A DNA stretch of 20,862 bases from a virus. Of this stretch, positions 1-7,285 are shown piece by piece. The translations under genes and the position numbers were made by a program. Position 1 is the first letter of the stretch. Each line of letters starts with the position of its first letter. The stretch is from IMG/VR virus record IMGVR_UViG_3300049893_001072, positions 1 through 20,862 of that record; one strand, 5' to 3'. The notes under the pieces were generated by a model. It ran no database searches and was not told the DNA's origin. It saw only the letters and a program-made list of their open reading frames with translations.

Positions 1-203
1 GCTATACCATCCTTATTAATATCCTCAAACCAAATCAGGATTAATTTACCTACTAATCCACAAATACCTATTGCAATAAACCATCCATAATGCACCTCAT
101 TAATCCCCATCTCTGTTACTGCAACAGCACCGATAAGGCCAAAGCTTCTTTCAACCTTATTCCAGAAGCTCATACGGCTCCACCATGATTTTAATTGTGT
201 CAT
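1..203 (-). CDS. Holin-like small membrane protein, C-terminus cut by window edge
   Basis: This reading frame is open from an ATG at 201-203 to the left edge, giving 67 visible residues. It begins MTQLKSWWSR, then has two hydrophobic stretches: about residues 21-30, and about 40-57, which is the clearer membrane helix (WFIAIGICGLVGKLILIWF). It ends in an acidic DINKDGI segment that resembles a calcium-loop pattern. The gene starts one base after the stop codon of the upstream membrane-protein gene, so the two are probably translationally coupled. Small two-helix membrane proteins at the end of a phage late operon, beside a cell-wall-acting candidate, are usually holins. That role is inferred from size, topology and position, not from a family match I can prove. 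The C-terminus lies outside the window. Confidence 0.7.
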   Translation of the reverse strand, partial: MTQLKSWWSRMSFWNKVERSFGLIGAVAVTEMGINEVHYGWFIAIGICGLVGKLILIWFEDINKDGI

Positions 204-204
204 A

Positions 205-570
205 TTAAAACGTTATGTTAAACAATTCGTAAATAATTACCGGCACTGCAATTAGTTTTAATGCCCAATAAGCTGATGGAAATTGATTACCAAGCCTGTC
301 AATAAAACTATTTGTGCCTATGTAAAAAGGACTTTTACTTCTGAGTAAATTAAGTGTTAAATCAAACAACACCCAAAAAGAACAGGTTACAAAAAAGAAC
401 CATTTAGATGCTGATTCAAAATCTGATACATCTAAAATAAAACCACCATAGGCAATTGCAAAATTAGCCCTGATAATTGTTAACCATAAATAATCAGGTA
501 CGGATTTCTTTTTCTCAATCCACCACCAATTAATAACAGCGTCTATTAAAATGTATATTATCCAAATCAT
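205..570 (-). CDS. Predicted four-helix membrane protein, function unknown
   Basis: This 121-residue protein is strongly hydrophobic, with probable membrane segments near residues 3-18, 28-46, 57-76 and 101-117, separated by short charged loops (EKKKS, LLRSKSP). I see no catalytic motif and do not recognise the family. Its ATG at 568-570 overlaps the TGA of the DUF5675-like gene by 4 bases (ATGA), and its TAA sits one base before the holin-like gene, so it belongs to the lysis end of the operon. It could be a second holin, an antiholin or a superinfection-exclusion membrane protein. The sequence does not decide between these. Confidence 0.75.
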   Translation of the reverse strand: MIWIIYILIDAVINWWWIEKKKSVPDYLWLTIIRANFAIAYGGFILDVSDFESASKWFFFVTCSFWVLFDLTLNLLRSKSPFYIGTNSFIDRLGNQFPSAYWALKLIAVPVIIYELFNITF

Positions 571-959
571 TTCTTTGTAATTTCAAGTTCAAAACTATCT
601 GGTAAATTCTTAGCTAACCAATCCATTTTAACAGTAGAGCTTTCAAGTATTGGCTGATTGCTGTTTACTTCTGCAAACCTGCTCCCTACCAAAATGCAGC
701 CCTTTGAGTGAATTGGTTTAACTCCCCTATGAATTAATATGCCTGACCTACCAGGTACATTTAAAACCCTGAAATAAACGTAAGGTCTATCCGCTTTAGG
801 TGGTTCTTTAATTACTTTATATTTACCTTCAGGAATGCATGAAACAGAACGAGAGTTATTTTTCCACGGGAGCTCTAATGTTTTAGCAATCATTTCACCT
901 TTATCATCATAAAGGCTGCCTAACGTTCTATCACTTAGATAAACTCTTTCCAGCTTCAT
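567..959 (-). CDS. DUF5675-like protein, candidate cell-wall-acting lysis protein
   Basis: This 130-residue protein has the pattern I associate with DUF5675: TLELPWKNN near residues 27-35, SCIPEGKY at 40-47, and a core ILIHRG...SKGCILVG at 74-92. His77, His84 and Cys88 in that core, with the local sequence S-K-G-C-I, resemble the His/Cys active-site region of YkuD-type L,D-transpeptidases. A peptidoglycan-related activity is therefore plausible but unproven; the family itself is uncharacterised. There is no signal peptide. The gene overlaps the end of the upstream 48-residue coiled-coil gene by 29 bases and shares a 4-base ATGA overlap with the downstream membrane-protein gene. Its position immediately before two membrane proteins supports a place in the lysis module. 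No canonical endolysin such as a lysozyme or amidase is visible in this window. Confidence 0.75.
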   Translation of the reverse strand: MKLERVYLSDRTLGSLYDDKGEMIAKTLELPWKNNSRSVSCIPEGKYKVIKEPPKADRPYVYFRVLNVPGRSGILIHRGVKPIHSKGCILVGSRFAEVNSNQPILESSTVKMDWLAKNLPDSFELEITKK

Positions 960-1077
960 TTTCTTTCTGTGTTAGCTCTGCAATCTTTTGGTTAACTGCG
1001 TTTAATTCACGTTGAATAAATTCTAACTGTGATATTAAATCATAAGCCTTTACTTTTAGTTCTTTTATTTCTTCCAT
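931..1077 (-). CDS. Small coiled-coil protein, 48 aa
   Basis: A short ORF fills the apparent gap between the SGNH hydrolase and the DUF5675-like gene. It starts at an ATG at 1075-1077 and stops with TGA at 931-933. The protein begins MEEIKELKVKAY and continues as a charged amphipathic helix (QLEFIQRELNAVNQKIAEL) with leucine/isoleucine spacing typical of a short coiled coil. It starts 3 bases after the hydrolase stop region and overlaps the next gene by 29 bases, which fits the tight packing of the rest of the operon. I know of similar tiny proteins in Bacteroidota phages but no assigned function. It could oligomerise with a virion or lysis protein; this is a guess from the coiled coil alone. 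Confidence 0.65.
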   Translation of the reverse strand: MEEIKELKVKAYDLISQLEFIQRELNAVNQKIAELTQKENEAGKSLSK

Positions 1078-1080
1078 ATA

Positions 1081-2388
1081 CTATGTAGTTAGTGCTGTGT
1101 AAACCCCGTTCTGCCATCTTGTTTGCCCTGATGCATTTAGATGTACTGAATCTGATAATAAAGTATCTCCACCATTATCTTTTATATCTGTATATAAATC
1201 GAAAAACTTTGTATTGTATGTTGTTGCAATTGATTGATAGGCTGTATTGTATTCAGATAAAGTAGTTGCATTTGCCCCACTCTGCTGATAAGGTGGAGAA
1301 CAAATACATATTTTACTTGCATTATAACCATATCCAATAAGTCCACTTACTATTGTTTCAAGGCTACTCCCAGCAGTGGATGCTGTTACAGAATTTAAAA
1401 TATCATTAGTTCCATACTGTAAAACAACATAATCTGTATATGGTCTTGTAACTATTTGAGATTCCCATCTTGATATTCCATTATTGGTTCCACTTGTTAA
1501 TCTTGTTCCGCTTATACCAAGATTTAAATCAGCTACATTTAAAGATGATGATAATGCTCTTAAATATGATGTAACTCCTTGCCCAACAGTATTACTATCT
1601 CCAAATCCGCAAATGTTTTCAGTCGCTGTATCCGATGATAAATTATAATTACTATAAAGACTATTAATTACAGATGTGTTTATTGATTCGCTTAAATTTT
1701 GCGATGACATACATACCGCTTTTACACCACCGGCCATATTAAATCCTCCGCTAACAAAACCCATTAATCTATATATTAATGTAGCTTGTCCTGCAAAATT
1801 TGATGTCTTTGTTAATAAAGTTCTATCATTAATTTTTGCAGAAAGTGTATTGCCATTACGCCTTATTGATAAAATTGAATATCTATTACCAGTTATTCCG
1901 GCAACCCATCTTTCGCGAGCAACTCCACCTGTTGCCATCTGGATACTATCATAAGATGATGATGGAGCGTCATGCATTATATAATCACTATTTGTATTTG
2001 CTGCTAATAATATTTTTGTTATAGCCCCTGTATCTTTAAAAACAATATATAATGAAAAAGTTGTAGCACTTATTTCAGATGCTCTCAAAAGCTGGTCATT
2101 ACTGCCATCGAAAATAGGTATACCATCTGTTAATAATGGCCTATTCGCTGAAGTTGATTGAGTCCATTTTGTTCCAGATATTTCGGCCCATTCAGTTATA
2201 TTACTACCTGATAGAGTAAAATATGATGATGAGTCAGATTGTAGATTTATTAAATCCATATAAGGGTCTATGTTAAAAGAACCACCCGACCACCAATCAG
2301 TTAATATTTTTTTATTCATAATTTCTTCTTCTATGCATGAACTTAATCCTAATAAGCCTAAAACCTGTAAAAATTCTCTTCTATGCAT
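1081..2388 (-). CDS. SGNH/GDSL hydrolase with lectin-like domain and Tat/lipoprotein-like leader
   Basis: This 435-residue protein has two domains. Residues about 45-255 look like a LamG/concanavalin-type beta-sandwich (EWAEISG, PIFDGSNDQLL, TTFSLYIVF). Residues about 257-435 form an SGNH hydrolase: block I GDSN with Ser265 as nucleophile, block II LNLGISG with Gly291, block III GTND with Asn328, and block V DSVH with Asp413 and His416. SGNH enzymes of this type often remove acetyl or other acyl groups from glycans. From the first ATG the protein starts with a twin-arginine motif (RREFLQ, residues 3-8), a short hydrophobic run and a lipobox-like LSSC ending at Cys18, followed by IEEE, a pattern of an exported lipoprotein. 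Met24, preceded by an A-rich leader, is an alternative start that removes this leader. The gene overlaps the upstream fibre gene by 8 bases, so a receptor-glycan esterase carried on the tail is an alternative to a host-surface lipoprotein. Confidence 0.88.
   Translation of the reverse strand: MHRREFLQVLGLLGLSSCIEEEIMNKKILTDWWSGGSFNIDPYMDLINLQSDSSSYFTLSGSNITEWAEISGTKWTQSTSANRPLLTDGIPIFDGSNDQLLRASEISATTFSLYIVFKDTGAITKILLAANTNSDYIMHDAPSSSYDSIQMATGGVARERWVAGITGNRYSILSIRRNGNTLSAKINDRTLLTKTSNFAGQATLIYRLMGFVSGGFNMAGGVKAVCMSSQNLSESINTSVINSLYSNYNLSSDTATENICGFGDSNTVGQGVTSYLRALSSSLNVADLNLGISGTRLTSGTNNGISRWESQIVTRPYTDYVVLQYGTNDILNSVTASTAGSSLETIVSGLIGYGYNASKICICSPPYQQSGANATTLSEYNTAYQSIATTYNTKFFDLYTDIKDNGGDTLLSDSVHLNASGQTRWQNGVYTALTT
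2327..2338 (-). repeat. 12-base direct repeat, copy within SGNH leader
   Basis: The minus-strand sequence ATGCATAGAAGA occurs here and again at 2377-2388, where it forms the start of the SGNH gene (M-H-R-R). In this copy it is read in a different frame and encodes the Cys18-Ile-Glu-Glu part of the leader. The two exact copies are 50 bases apart. No function is implied; it may simply mark how the leader arose. Confidence 0.8.
2377..2388 (-). repeat. 12-base direct repeat, copy at SGNH start codon
   Basis: This is the second exact copy of ATGCATAGAAGA. It contains the ATG start codon and first codons of the SGNH hydrolase and lies across the last codons of the upstream fibre gene. Confidence 0.8.
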
Positions 2389-3736
2389 TCGTTAATGCTC
2401 TCCATCTGCTTGATGTGCCATCATAAAAAAACATAAGACTCTCATCAGCCTGTAACGTTATATCTGCATTTAATGCAAATCTATTACCGGCTGTACTTGA
2501 TGCAGATTCGTCTTTAATCACTAAATCAAATGAACCAACATTTGCAATTATTAAAAGCCTACCAGATGTACCGCCTGATAAACCTGTTAAATCCCTGCTT
2601 GCATCTGTTGATAGTCTTAATATTGAAGCCCCATAAGGCGAACCTCCTGTATTAAATCCAGTTGGATTATAGTCATTTTGATTGGATGTTATTTGTGATG
2701 GGCTTAATATAGATGTCCACTCTACATAACCTGAGTCATGTTTAAAAGCCACTTGTGCTGCACCTACTGCTGTATTTGTAGGGTTCCAGTAAAATCCTCT
2801 ACTTATACCATTAGCACCACCTGTTTGATTTATTATAGGATTGGCTCTCCAAAAATTAAAAATGGCTGTTCCTGATGTTGGTGCAAATGCAGATACAGAT
2901 GAAGATATATTAAAATAATCAAATGTTCCGCTCGTTGATGTTACGTTTGATGAATATTGAAAAGACACAACACTACCGGCAGTAGAAGTAAATAACATAC
3001 CACCAGAATGTATTATACTTCCACTTGCCCTCCCCATTCCAAAACCAGAACCAGAAGTAATACCAAATCCAATCCCAGCTGAATTTAAAACATTTATCCC
3101 CCCTGTTGACAAAAAAGAAACAGAACTTGTAAATGACCCATTTATAAAATGTTCTATTAATAATTGACCTGTAATAACAGATGTTCCCGTTGATGGTCTT
3201 TGAAATAAATACGTTTCAGCGTCTTGACTTGAGGCAGTTGCATTACTTTTCCAGGCTGCACCCTTAAAAGTTAATGCTCCTGAAAATTGGATTTGGTCTG
3301 CAACAGTTGATGTAGCTGCGGTTGTGTTTTCAAGTTTTATTTGTCTTGTTACAACCTGTTTTATATTATCTAATTGATATGAAATTAGGTTACCGGCCTG
3401 TGCGATTGTATTTGATGCAGTTAAAGTACCGCCTGAAGCTAACAACCAAGCCAAGCCAGTATTTAACTTACCTGTGAATTGAGTTTGTATAGAACTTGTT
3501 ACGCCCTTAACATAACTTAACTCTGTAAGACTTGGATATGTAGCAGTTGTAAGACTTCCTAAAGACGTTGCACCTGTGAAGTAAGCTATCTCATTGGTTG
3601 TTCCTGAGCCGGTTAAATTACCTGACCCACCACTACCAGTATTTGTTGTTAATGCAGACAATACGGATTTTATATCACGCCTTTTTATTTTTGTGCGGAT
3701 ATAATCAATCTCTAAATTGCTGTTTATATTACTCAT
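2381..3736 (-). CDS. Tail fibre / receptor-binding-like structural protein
   Basis: This 451-residue protein has fibre-like composition: a short basic N-terminal helix (residues about 10-27, IDYIRTKIKRRDIK), a Gly/Ser linker (SGGSGNLTGSG), and a segment with the wording EIAYFTGATSLGSL and YPSLTELSYVKGVTSSIQTQ that I associate with phage fibre shafts. Long beta-rich stretches of Ser, Thr, Gly and Asn follow, ending in a C-terminal region with ADESLMFFYDGTSSRWR. The N-terminal plan, basic helix then flexible linker, mirrors the other fibre at 12408-13586, which suggests both attach to the virion in a similar way. It overlaps the upstream beta-rich gene by 4 bases (ATGA) and the SGNH hydrolase gene by 8 bases. 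The receptor cannot be inferred. Confidence 0.75.
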   Translation of the reverse strand: MSNINSNLEIDYIRTKIKRRDIKSVLSALTTNTGSGGSGNLTGSGTTNEIAYFTGATSLGSLTTATYPSLTELSYVKGVTSSIQTQFTGKLNTGLAWLLASGGTLTASNTIAQAGNLISYQLDNIKQVVTRQIKLENTTAATSTVADQIQFSGALTFKGAAWKSNATASSQDAETYLFQRPSTGTSVITGQLLIEHFINGSFTSSVSFLSTGGINVLNSAGIGFGITSGSGFGMGRASGSIIHSGGMLFTSTAGSVVSFQYSSNVTSTSGTFDYFNISSSVSAFAPTSGTAIFNFWRANPIINQTGGANGISRGFYWNPTNTAVGAAQVAFKHDSGYVEWTSILSPSQITSNQNDYNPTGFNTGGSPYGASILRLSTDASRDLTGLSGGTSGRLLIIANVGSFDLVIKDESASSTAGNRFALNADITLQADESLMFFYDGTSSRWRALTNA

Positions 3737-4014
3737 CCAACTATTGAAACCGTAAATACCTCACTGCCAGCTCCTCCTTTATACTTAATAGTAAATCCAG
3801 GGTCAAGCTGCAAAACTATCTTTGTCTGTGTTGAATTTAAATCAGCACTATCAGAAGTAATTGCCTCTCTACCTGATACCTGTATTGTTGTGCCTGATAC
3901 CCATTCAAGTAATGCTGTTTTACCGTATGCAAACTTTGAAAAATCAAGCTCATTTTCTGATGTACCTGATACGGTTATCTTTTGAGGGTTAACGGATAGT
4001 TTAGTTATTGCCAT
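3733..4014 (-). CDS. Small beta-rich virion-associated protein, unknown function
   Basis: This 93-residue protein consists of alternating short beta-prone segments (ITVSG, ALLEWVSG, IVLQLDPGFTIKYKG, EVFTVSIVG) with no membrane helix and no cysteine. Such small all-beta proteins in structural operons are often capsid decoration, head-tail joining or fibre-associated proteins, but I do not recognise a specific family. Its ATG at 4012-4014 lies 5 bases after the preceding gene, with an A/T-rich leader and no Shine-Dalgarno. Its stop overlaps the start of the downstream fibre gene by 4 bases, so a fibre-attachment or baseplate role is a reasonable guess from context. Confidence 0.6.
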   Translation of the reverse strand: MAITKLSVNPQKITVSGTSENELDFSKFAYGKTALLEWVSGTTIQVSGREAITSDSADLNSTQTKIVLQLDPGFTIKYKGGAGSEVFTVSIVG

Positions 4015-4019
4015 ATATT

Positions 4020-4379
4020 TTAAATAATTATAATCTCACCAAATCTTAATAATTCTTCATAACCACCTGAACGGATATACCCCATTTCATAGTAATAAGT
4101 TCCTATATCTTCAAATGTCATATCTGACACTGAGCAATTCATTATAAGTCTGTTGCTGTTACGGGTTACCTGTGAATTGTATTCTTTTAATTCCCGGCCT
4201 GAACGCTCATCTAATACTCTAAAAAAGTAACTACCTGAATCATCTGTAAAATCAAATTCAGTTTCATCTTCATCATCATAGTAAAAAGCAAATACAAGAT
4301 TGATAACAGCCTTACCGTTATAAAATTGCAATCCTTCATTCTCTGCAATAAAACCGCTAACTATTAAATCAGTCGCCAT
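4020..4379 (-). CDS. Beta-sandwich structural protein, possibly head-tail or baseplate component
   Basis: This 119-residue protein is acidic and beta-rich. It contains the segment FYYDDEDETEFDFTDDSG (residues about 32-49) and a C-terminal pattern in which a strand ending TYYYEMGYIRSGG is followed by LLRFGEIII. This Ig-like layout recalls the small beta-sandwich domains of baseplate upper proteins such as BppU, but the similarity is by pattern only. The gene overlaps the connector candidate by 11 bases and precedes another small beta-rich gene and a fibre gene. It may link head completion to fibre attachment. No enzyme motif is present. Confidence 0.6.
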   Translation of the reverse strand: MATDLIVSGFIAENEGLQFYNGKAVINLVFAFYYDDEDETEFDFTDDSGSYFFRVLDERSGRELKEYNSQVTRNSNRLIMNCSVSDMTFEDIGTYYYEMGYIRSGGYEELLRFGEIIII

Positions 4380-4917
4380 TTAAATAAGTTTGTCTGTTAA
4401 TTTTATTACTTGTTTTGTCTTTTGCTGTTATCGCTGTGATATGAAAACCGTTACCTATCCTATCACCTCCGCAATCTTTATACAATGGATATTTTGATGA
4501 GTCTATTCTTTGCTGTTGCTTGATATAAGTCAGCATTTCACCCTTATAGAACTGTGTCCACTGTTTAGCGTCTTTAATAATGTTACCCATTACCACATCA
4601 GAAGCCATTTCGCTGTTCTCTTCTGAAAATTGTCTGAATCCGGTTCTACTTTCATATACGTTGGCCCTAACAATGTAGAACTCATACGCCTGCCATGCTA
4701 AAAACTTCTTAATGTATGGGTCAAATAGTGAATCGTTATCAGTAGAAAGTGAATTTGAGTCAAACTCATCCTGTATTTCCTCAAAAAATGCCTTACCTAA
4801 CACAAAAGAAAGCATGTCCTGCGCTCTTTTGATAGGATTATCAAGCATTTTATTGTCAATGTTCTGACTAATGTCAGTTTCTTGCCGTAAATATTGGTAT
4901 GTTATTAGCTTGCTCAT
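4369..4917 (-). CDS. Head-tail connector / head completion protein candidate
   Basis: This 182-residue protein is mostly helical: ITYQYLRQETDI near the N-terminus, then helices around residues 27-50, 66-88 and 100-135. This resembles the small all-alpha adaptor proteins, of the HK97 gp6 type, that follow portal genes. The ATG at 4915-4917 overlaps the portal stop codon by 4 bases, and direct adjacency to the portal is the strongest argument for a connector role. The C-terminal 40 residues are polar and probably extended. The family is recognised only in outline, so another portal-adjacent role such as a neck protein is possible. Confidence 0.6.
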   Translation of the reverse strand: MSKLITYQYLRQETDISQNIDNKMLDNPIKRAQDMLSFVLGKAFFEEIQDEFDSNSLSTDNDSLFDPYIKKFLAWQAYEFYIVRANVYESRTGFRQFSEENSEMASDVVMGNIIKDAKQWTQFYKGEMLTYIKQQQRIDSSKYPLYKDCGGDRIGNGFHITAITAKDKTSNKINRQTYLNGD

Positions 4918-6500
4918 TCTTCCACCTCTTTAATTTTCATTTCAGCCCAATCTAACATATCCTTGCCACCCCATGCAGCAAATAAAACAGCATCACAAGA
5001 ATCCATAAACGGAGTATTCTTGTAAATTTCATTTCTTACTAAGAAATTCCTTACTCTTTTAACTTGCTTGTAACTTAATGGCTTGCCTTCAGCGATTGTT
5101 TTAGCTACATCCCATCCCATTTTAGTACCGCATCCAGGTTTTTGCTCATTCCATTTAATAGCATCGGAGGCATTTTTACGTGCCTTCTGTGGGTATTGAG
5201 TATATAAAAGATTTACCGGCCCTTGCGGTGTTGGTGTTGGTGATTCGATGATTTCAATATTGGTATTTTTCTTTATCCAGTTAAGTTTTGTTTCTGTATT
5301 AAGAACTTCCCAAATCTTATCTTCAATAGACTCATCTGCAACAAATGGAGTATGGTCTACAATCTCAAAATCAGTATCAACAGGATAATACCATTCTTTA
5401 AATATCTTTTTGTAAGTCTGCTCTAAAATAGCTTGCCATTTAGCCGCCCTTTGTTGCATTAACTTAACGGCAGCCATGATTGTATTACCGTCACCACCTA
5501 AACTTACCCCCTCGTGAATGTTTGCAAGAATAGCCGGTACTTTTGTAGCTATTGTAATGTTCTTAGTCGTTAGATTTTGTAACGTATCTAATATCTGGCT
5601 ATTAACCGATGTCGGGAAAGGCTCTACTACTGGGAACTCTTCCTTATTCTGTGCCCAAAATGCCATAATATTACCTACCCGCTCAGTGCCTGCGAACTTT
5701 TCGCCCATCATTTCATCAAACACTTCTCCAATAGTCTTAACGGCTTGTTGTTTGTTGTTATCAGAATCGAAGGCAGTGTCATCCGGATTTGTAGCCGGTG
5801 CGTTAGGGTTACCAATCAACTTAAAAATAGCGGATTGTAAGAATCCGTTTTTAAGGTTCTCTTTATGAAACTCACCTATTCTGGCGTCAACCTCCATCCA
5901 GTTTTTAGCTGAATAGTAAGAAGGCTGAGGATAAAACCTGCTTAAAGCTCTTGTAGACCCCCAGTAAAATATATGCCCTTTGAATTTCTTACCGTCTTTC
6001 TTTAACTGAGCCATAATAACAGCTGGGTCAGGATTAAAAGAATAGTAAGTTTCTGTTTTTTGTTGCTTGTATTTGTCTGTTCCGAAATAAGGATTGTACT
6101 TTATTTCATTAATTACCCCGTAACTATCAGGAATACCTAAACGGCAGTTTTCAAAAGGAACAAAAAATATCTGTGAAATCTTAGCCTCTGGGGTATACTT
6201 TATATTTAAAGATAATCCCTCATACATGGCCAAAGATTCAGCGCACAAATGATTTATTTCGTCTAATGTTTGGCCTTGCGAATTGACAACTAACTTGCCT
6301 ATGTCGGTAGAAAACCCATCACCCTGTATAAAATCTGAAATAGTGCTGATACATGAAGCCGCGGCAGGGCTTTCGTATACTAATTTTGAAAGTTTTAAAG
6401 GAAAATTATCGTTTGACCCGTAAATTAAATGGTCATCAACCTTTGAACTGTAAGGATTTTCTAAAGGTTGTCTTCTGACGTAGTTTTTAAATCTTTCCAT
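4914..6500 (-). CDS. Portal protein with an extra C-terminal helical domain
   Basis: This protein, 528 residues from the ATG at 6498-6500, has features of a phage portal: an N-terminal segment with DHLIYGSNDNFP, a clip/wing-like middle part, an Asp-rich insertion near the centre (NPDDTAFDSDNN), and a helical stem region (LGGDGNTIMAAVKLMQQRAAKW) followed by IFKEWYYP. The frame stays open upstream to a TTG at 6557, but the ATG is preferred because the first residues of the longer form lie inside the preceding glycosyltransferase gene and TTG starts appear nowhere else as the best choice. Even so it overlaps that gene by 40 bases. The last 93 residues (encoded by about 4917-5195) form a separate domain beginning YPQKARKNA and ending in AAWGGKDMLDWAE, resembling a domain found on other phage head-morphogenesis proteins. 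Portal identity is supported by the adjacent connector candidate but not proved. Confidence 0.78.
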   Translation of the reverse strand: MERFKNYVRRQPLENPYSSKVDDHLIYGSNDNFPLKLSKLVYESPAAASCISTISDFIQGDGFSTDIGKLVVNSQGQTLDEINHLCAESLAMYEGLSLNIKYTPEAKISQIFFVPFENCRLGIPDSYGVINEIKYNPYFGTDKYKQQKTETYYSFNPDPAVIMAQLKKDGKKFKGHIFYWGSTRALSRFYPQPSYYSAKNWMEVDARIGEFHKENLKNGFLQSAIFKLIGNPNAPATNPDDTAFDSDNNKQQAVKTIGEVFDEMMGEKFAGTERVGNIMAFWAQNKEEFPVVEPFPTSVNSQILDTLQNLTTKNITIATKVPAILANIHEGVSLGGDGNTIMAAVKLMQQRAAKWQAILEQTYKKIFKEWYYPVDTDFEIVDHTPFVADESIEDKIWEVLNTETKLNWIKKNTNIEIIESPTPTPQGPVNLLYTQYPQKARKNASDAIKWNEQKPGCGTKMGWDVAKTIAEGKPLSYKQVKRVRNFLVRNEIYKNTPFMDSCDAVLFAAWGGKDMLDWAEMKIKEVEE

Positions 6501-7285
6501 GTAGGTATTCCGAATACGTTCGGGCACTTTCGTAAGTGCTTTCCGTAAAATTCGCAATAATACCCGTCTTTAGCGTGAAGTAAATCGTTCAGAACTGTGG
6601 ACTTTTCAATGTTCTGCCTTGCGGTGCTGTTTCTTATTTTCTTTTTTATGTCTTTTCTAACGTAACTGTAATGATGCATTACAATTTGCGACCATTCTAT
6701 ACCTGAAGTGAATGATAACTGCCTTGTGGGGTCTACCCTTATTTGCTTTTTAATCGTATATGGTACATTATCCATTACCGACCAGGCATAAGGCATATTT
6801 CTATTTAAAACGTGATTACAATCGACTTTATTTAAAAATGGGACTAAGGTAATATCGTACCCTATCGTTAACTCAGGGCTATTAAAATACACCTGAGAGC
6901 GACATATTAATCCGTTTGTGCCTGAGTTTAAAACCCTTTCTTTTTCTTTTAAAAACTCCTCTTGTAAATAGAACTCATCGCAATCAATATCTAAGAAATG
7001 AGTATATCCTAACCTTTTAGCTGTTACCAATCCAAGTTCCCTTTTTGCTCTTTCGTTTTCTGCCGGTTGTTTTGATAGGTCTGGTTTATAGTAAATAGGG
7101 TAAACGTTATTTCGTGTTATTGAGGCGATATAATTAACTGAATCAGCCACAGAATAATCATGCTCACCTGTATTGCTTGTGGTCTGGTAAACTATTATAA
7201 TACCTTCAACACATGGGCTTATATTACTTACGCTAAACGGCAGTAATTCTATCCCATCGTATACGTTAAATATTGCGGCTACCAT
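6461..7285 (-). CDS. Glycosyltransferase with DxD motif (GT2/GT92-like)
   Basis: This 274-residue protein opens with a Rossmann-like segment (MVAAIFNVYDG). It carries the sequence KRELGLVTAKRLGYTHFL leading into DIDCDEFY at residues 99-106, in which Asp101-x-Asp103 is the expected metal/nucleotide-sugar binding motif. The combination of a lysine/arginine-led helix and THFLDIDCDEFY is typical of GT-A enzymes of the GT2/GT92 type acting on an activated sugar in the cytoplasm. A His-rich segment MHHYSYVRKD follows near residue 203. No membrane helix is present. It overlaps the zinc-ribbon gene upstream by 7 bases and the portal gene downstream by 40 bases, so portal expression is physically tied to this enzyme. 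Donor and acceptor cannot be predicted. Confidence 0.8.
   Translation of the reverse strand: MVAAIFNVYDGIELLPFSVSNISPCVEGIIIVYQTTSNTGEHDYSVADSVNYIASITRNNVYPIYYKPDLSKQPAENERAKRELGLVTAKRLGYTHFLDIDCDEFYLQEEFLKEKERVLNSGTNGLICRSQVYFNSPELTIGYDITLVPFLNKVDCNHVLNRNMPYAWSVMDNVPYTIKKQIRVDPTRQLSFTSGIEWSQIVMHHYSYVRKDIKKKIRNSTARQNIEKSTVLNDLLHAKDGYYCEFYGKHLRKCPNVFGIPTWKDLKTTSEDNL

Noticed and set aside
6501-6557. Longer portal form from a TTG at 6557
   Set aside because: It uses a TTG start and lies entirely within the preceding glycosyltransferase frame; the ATG at 6500 gives a normal portal N-terminus.
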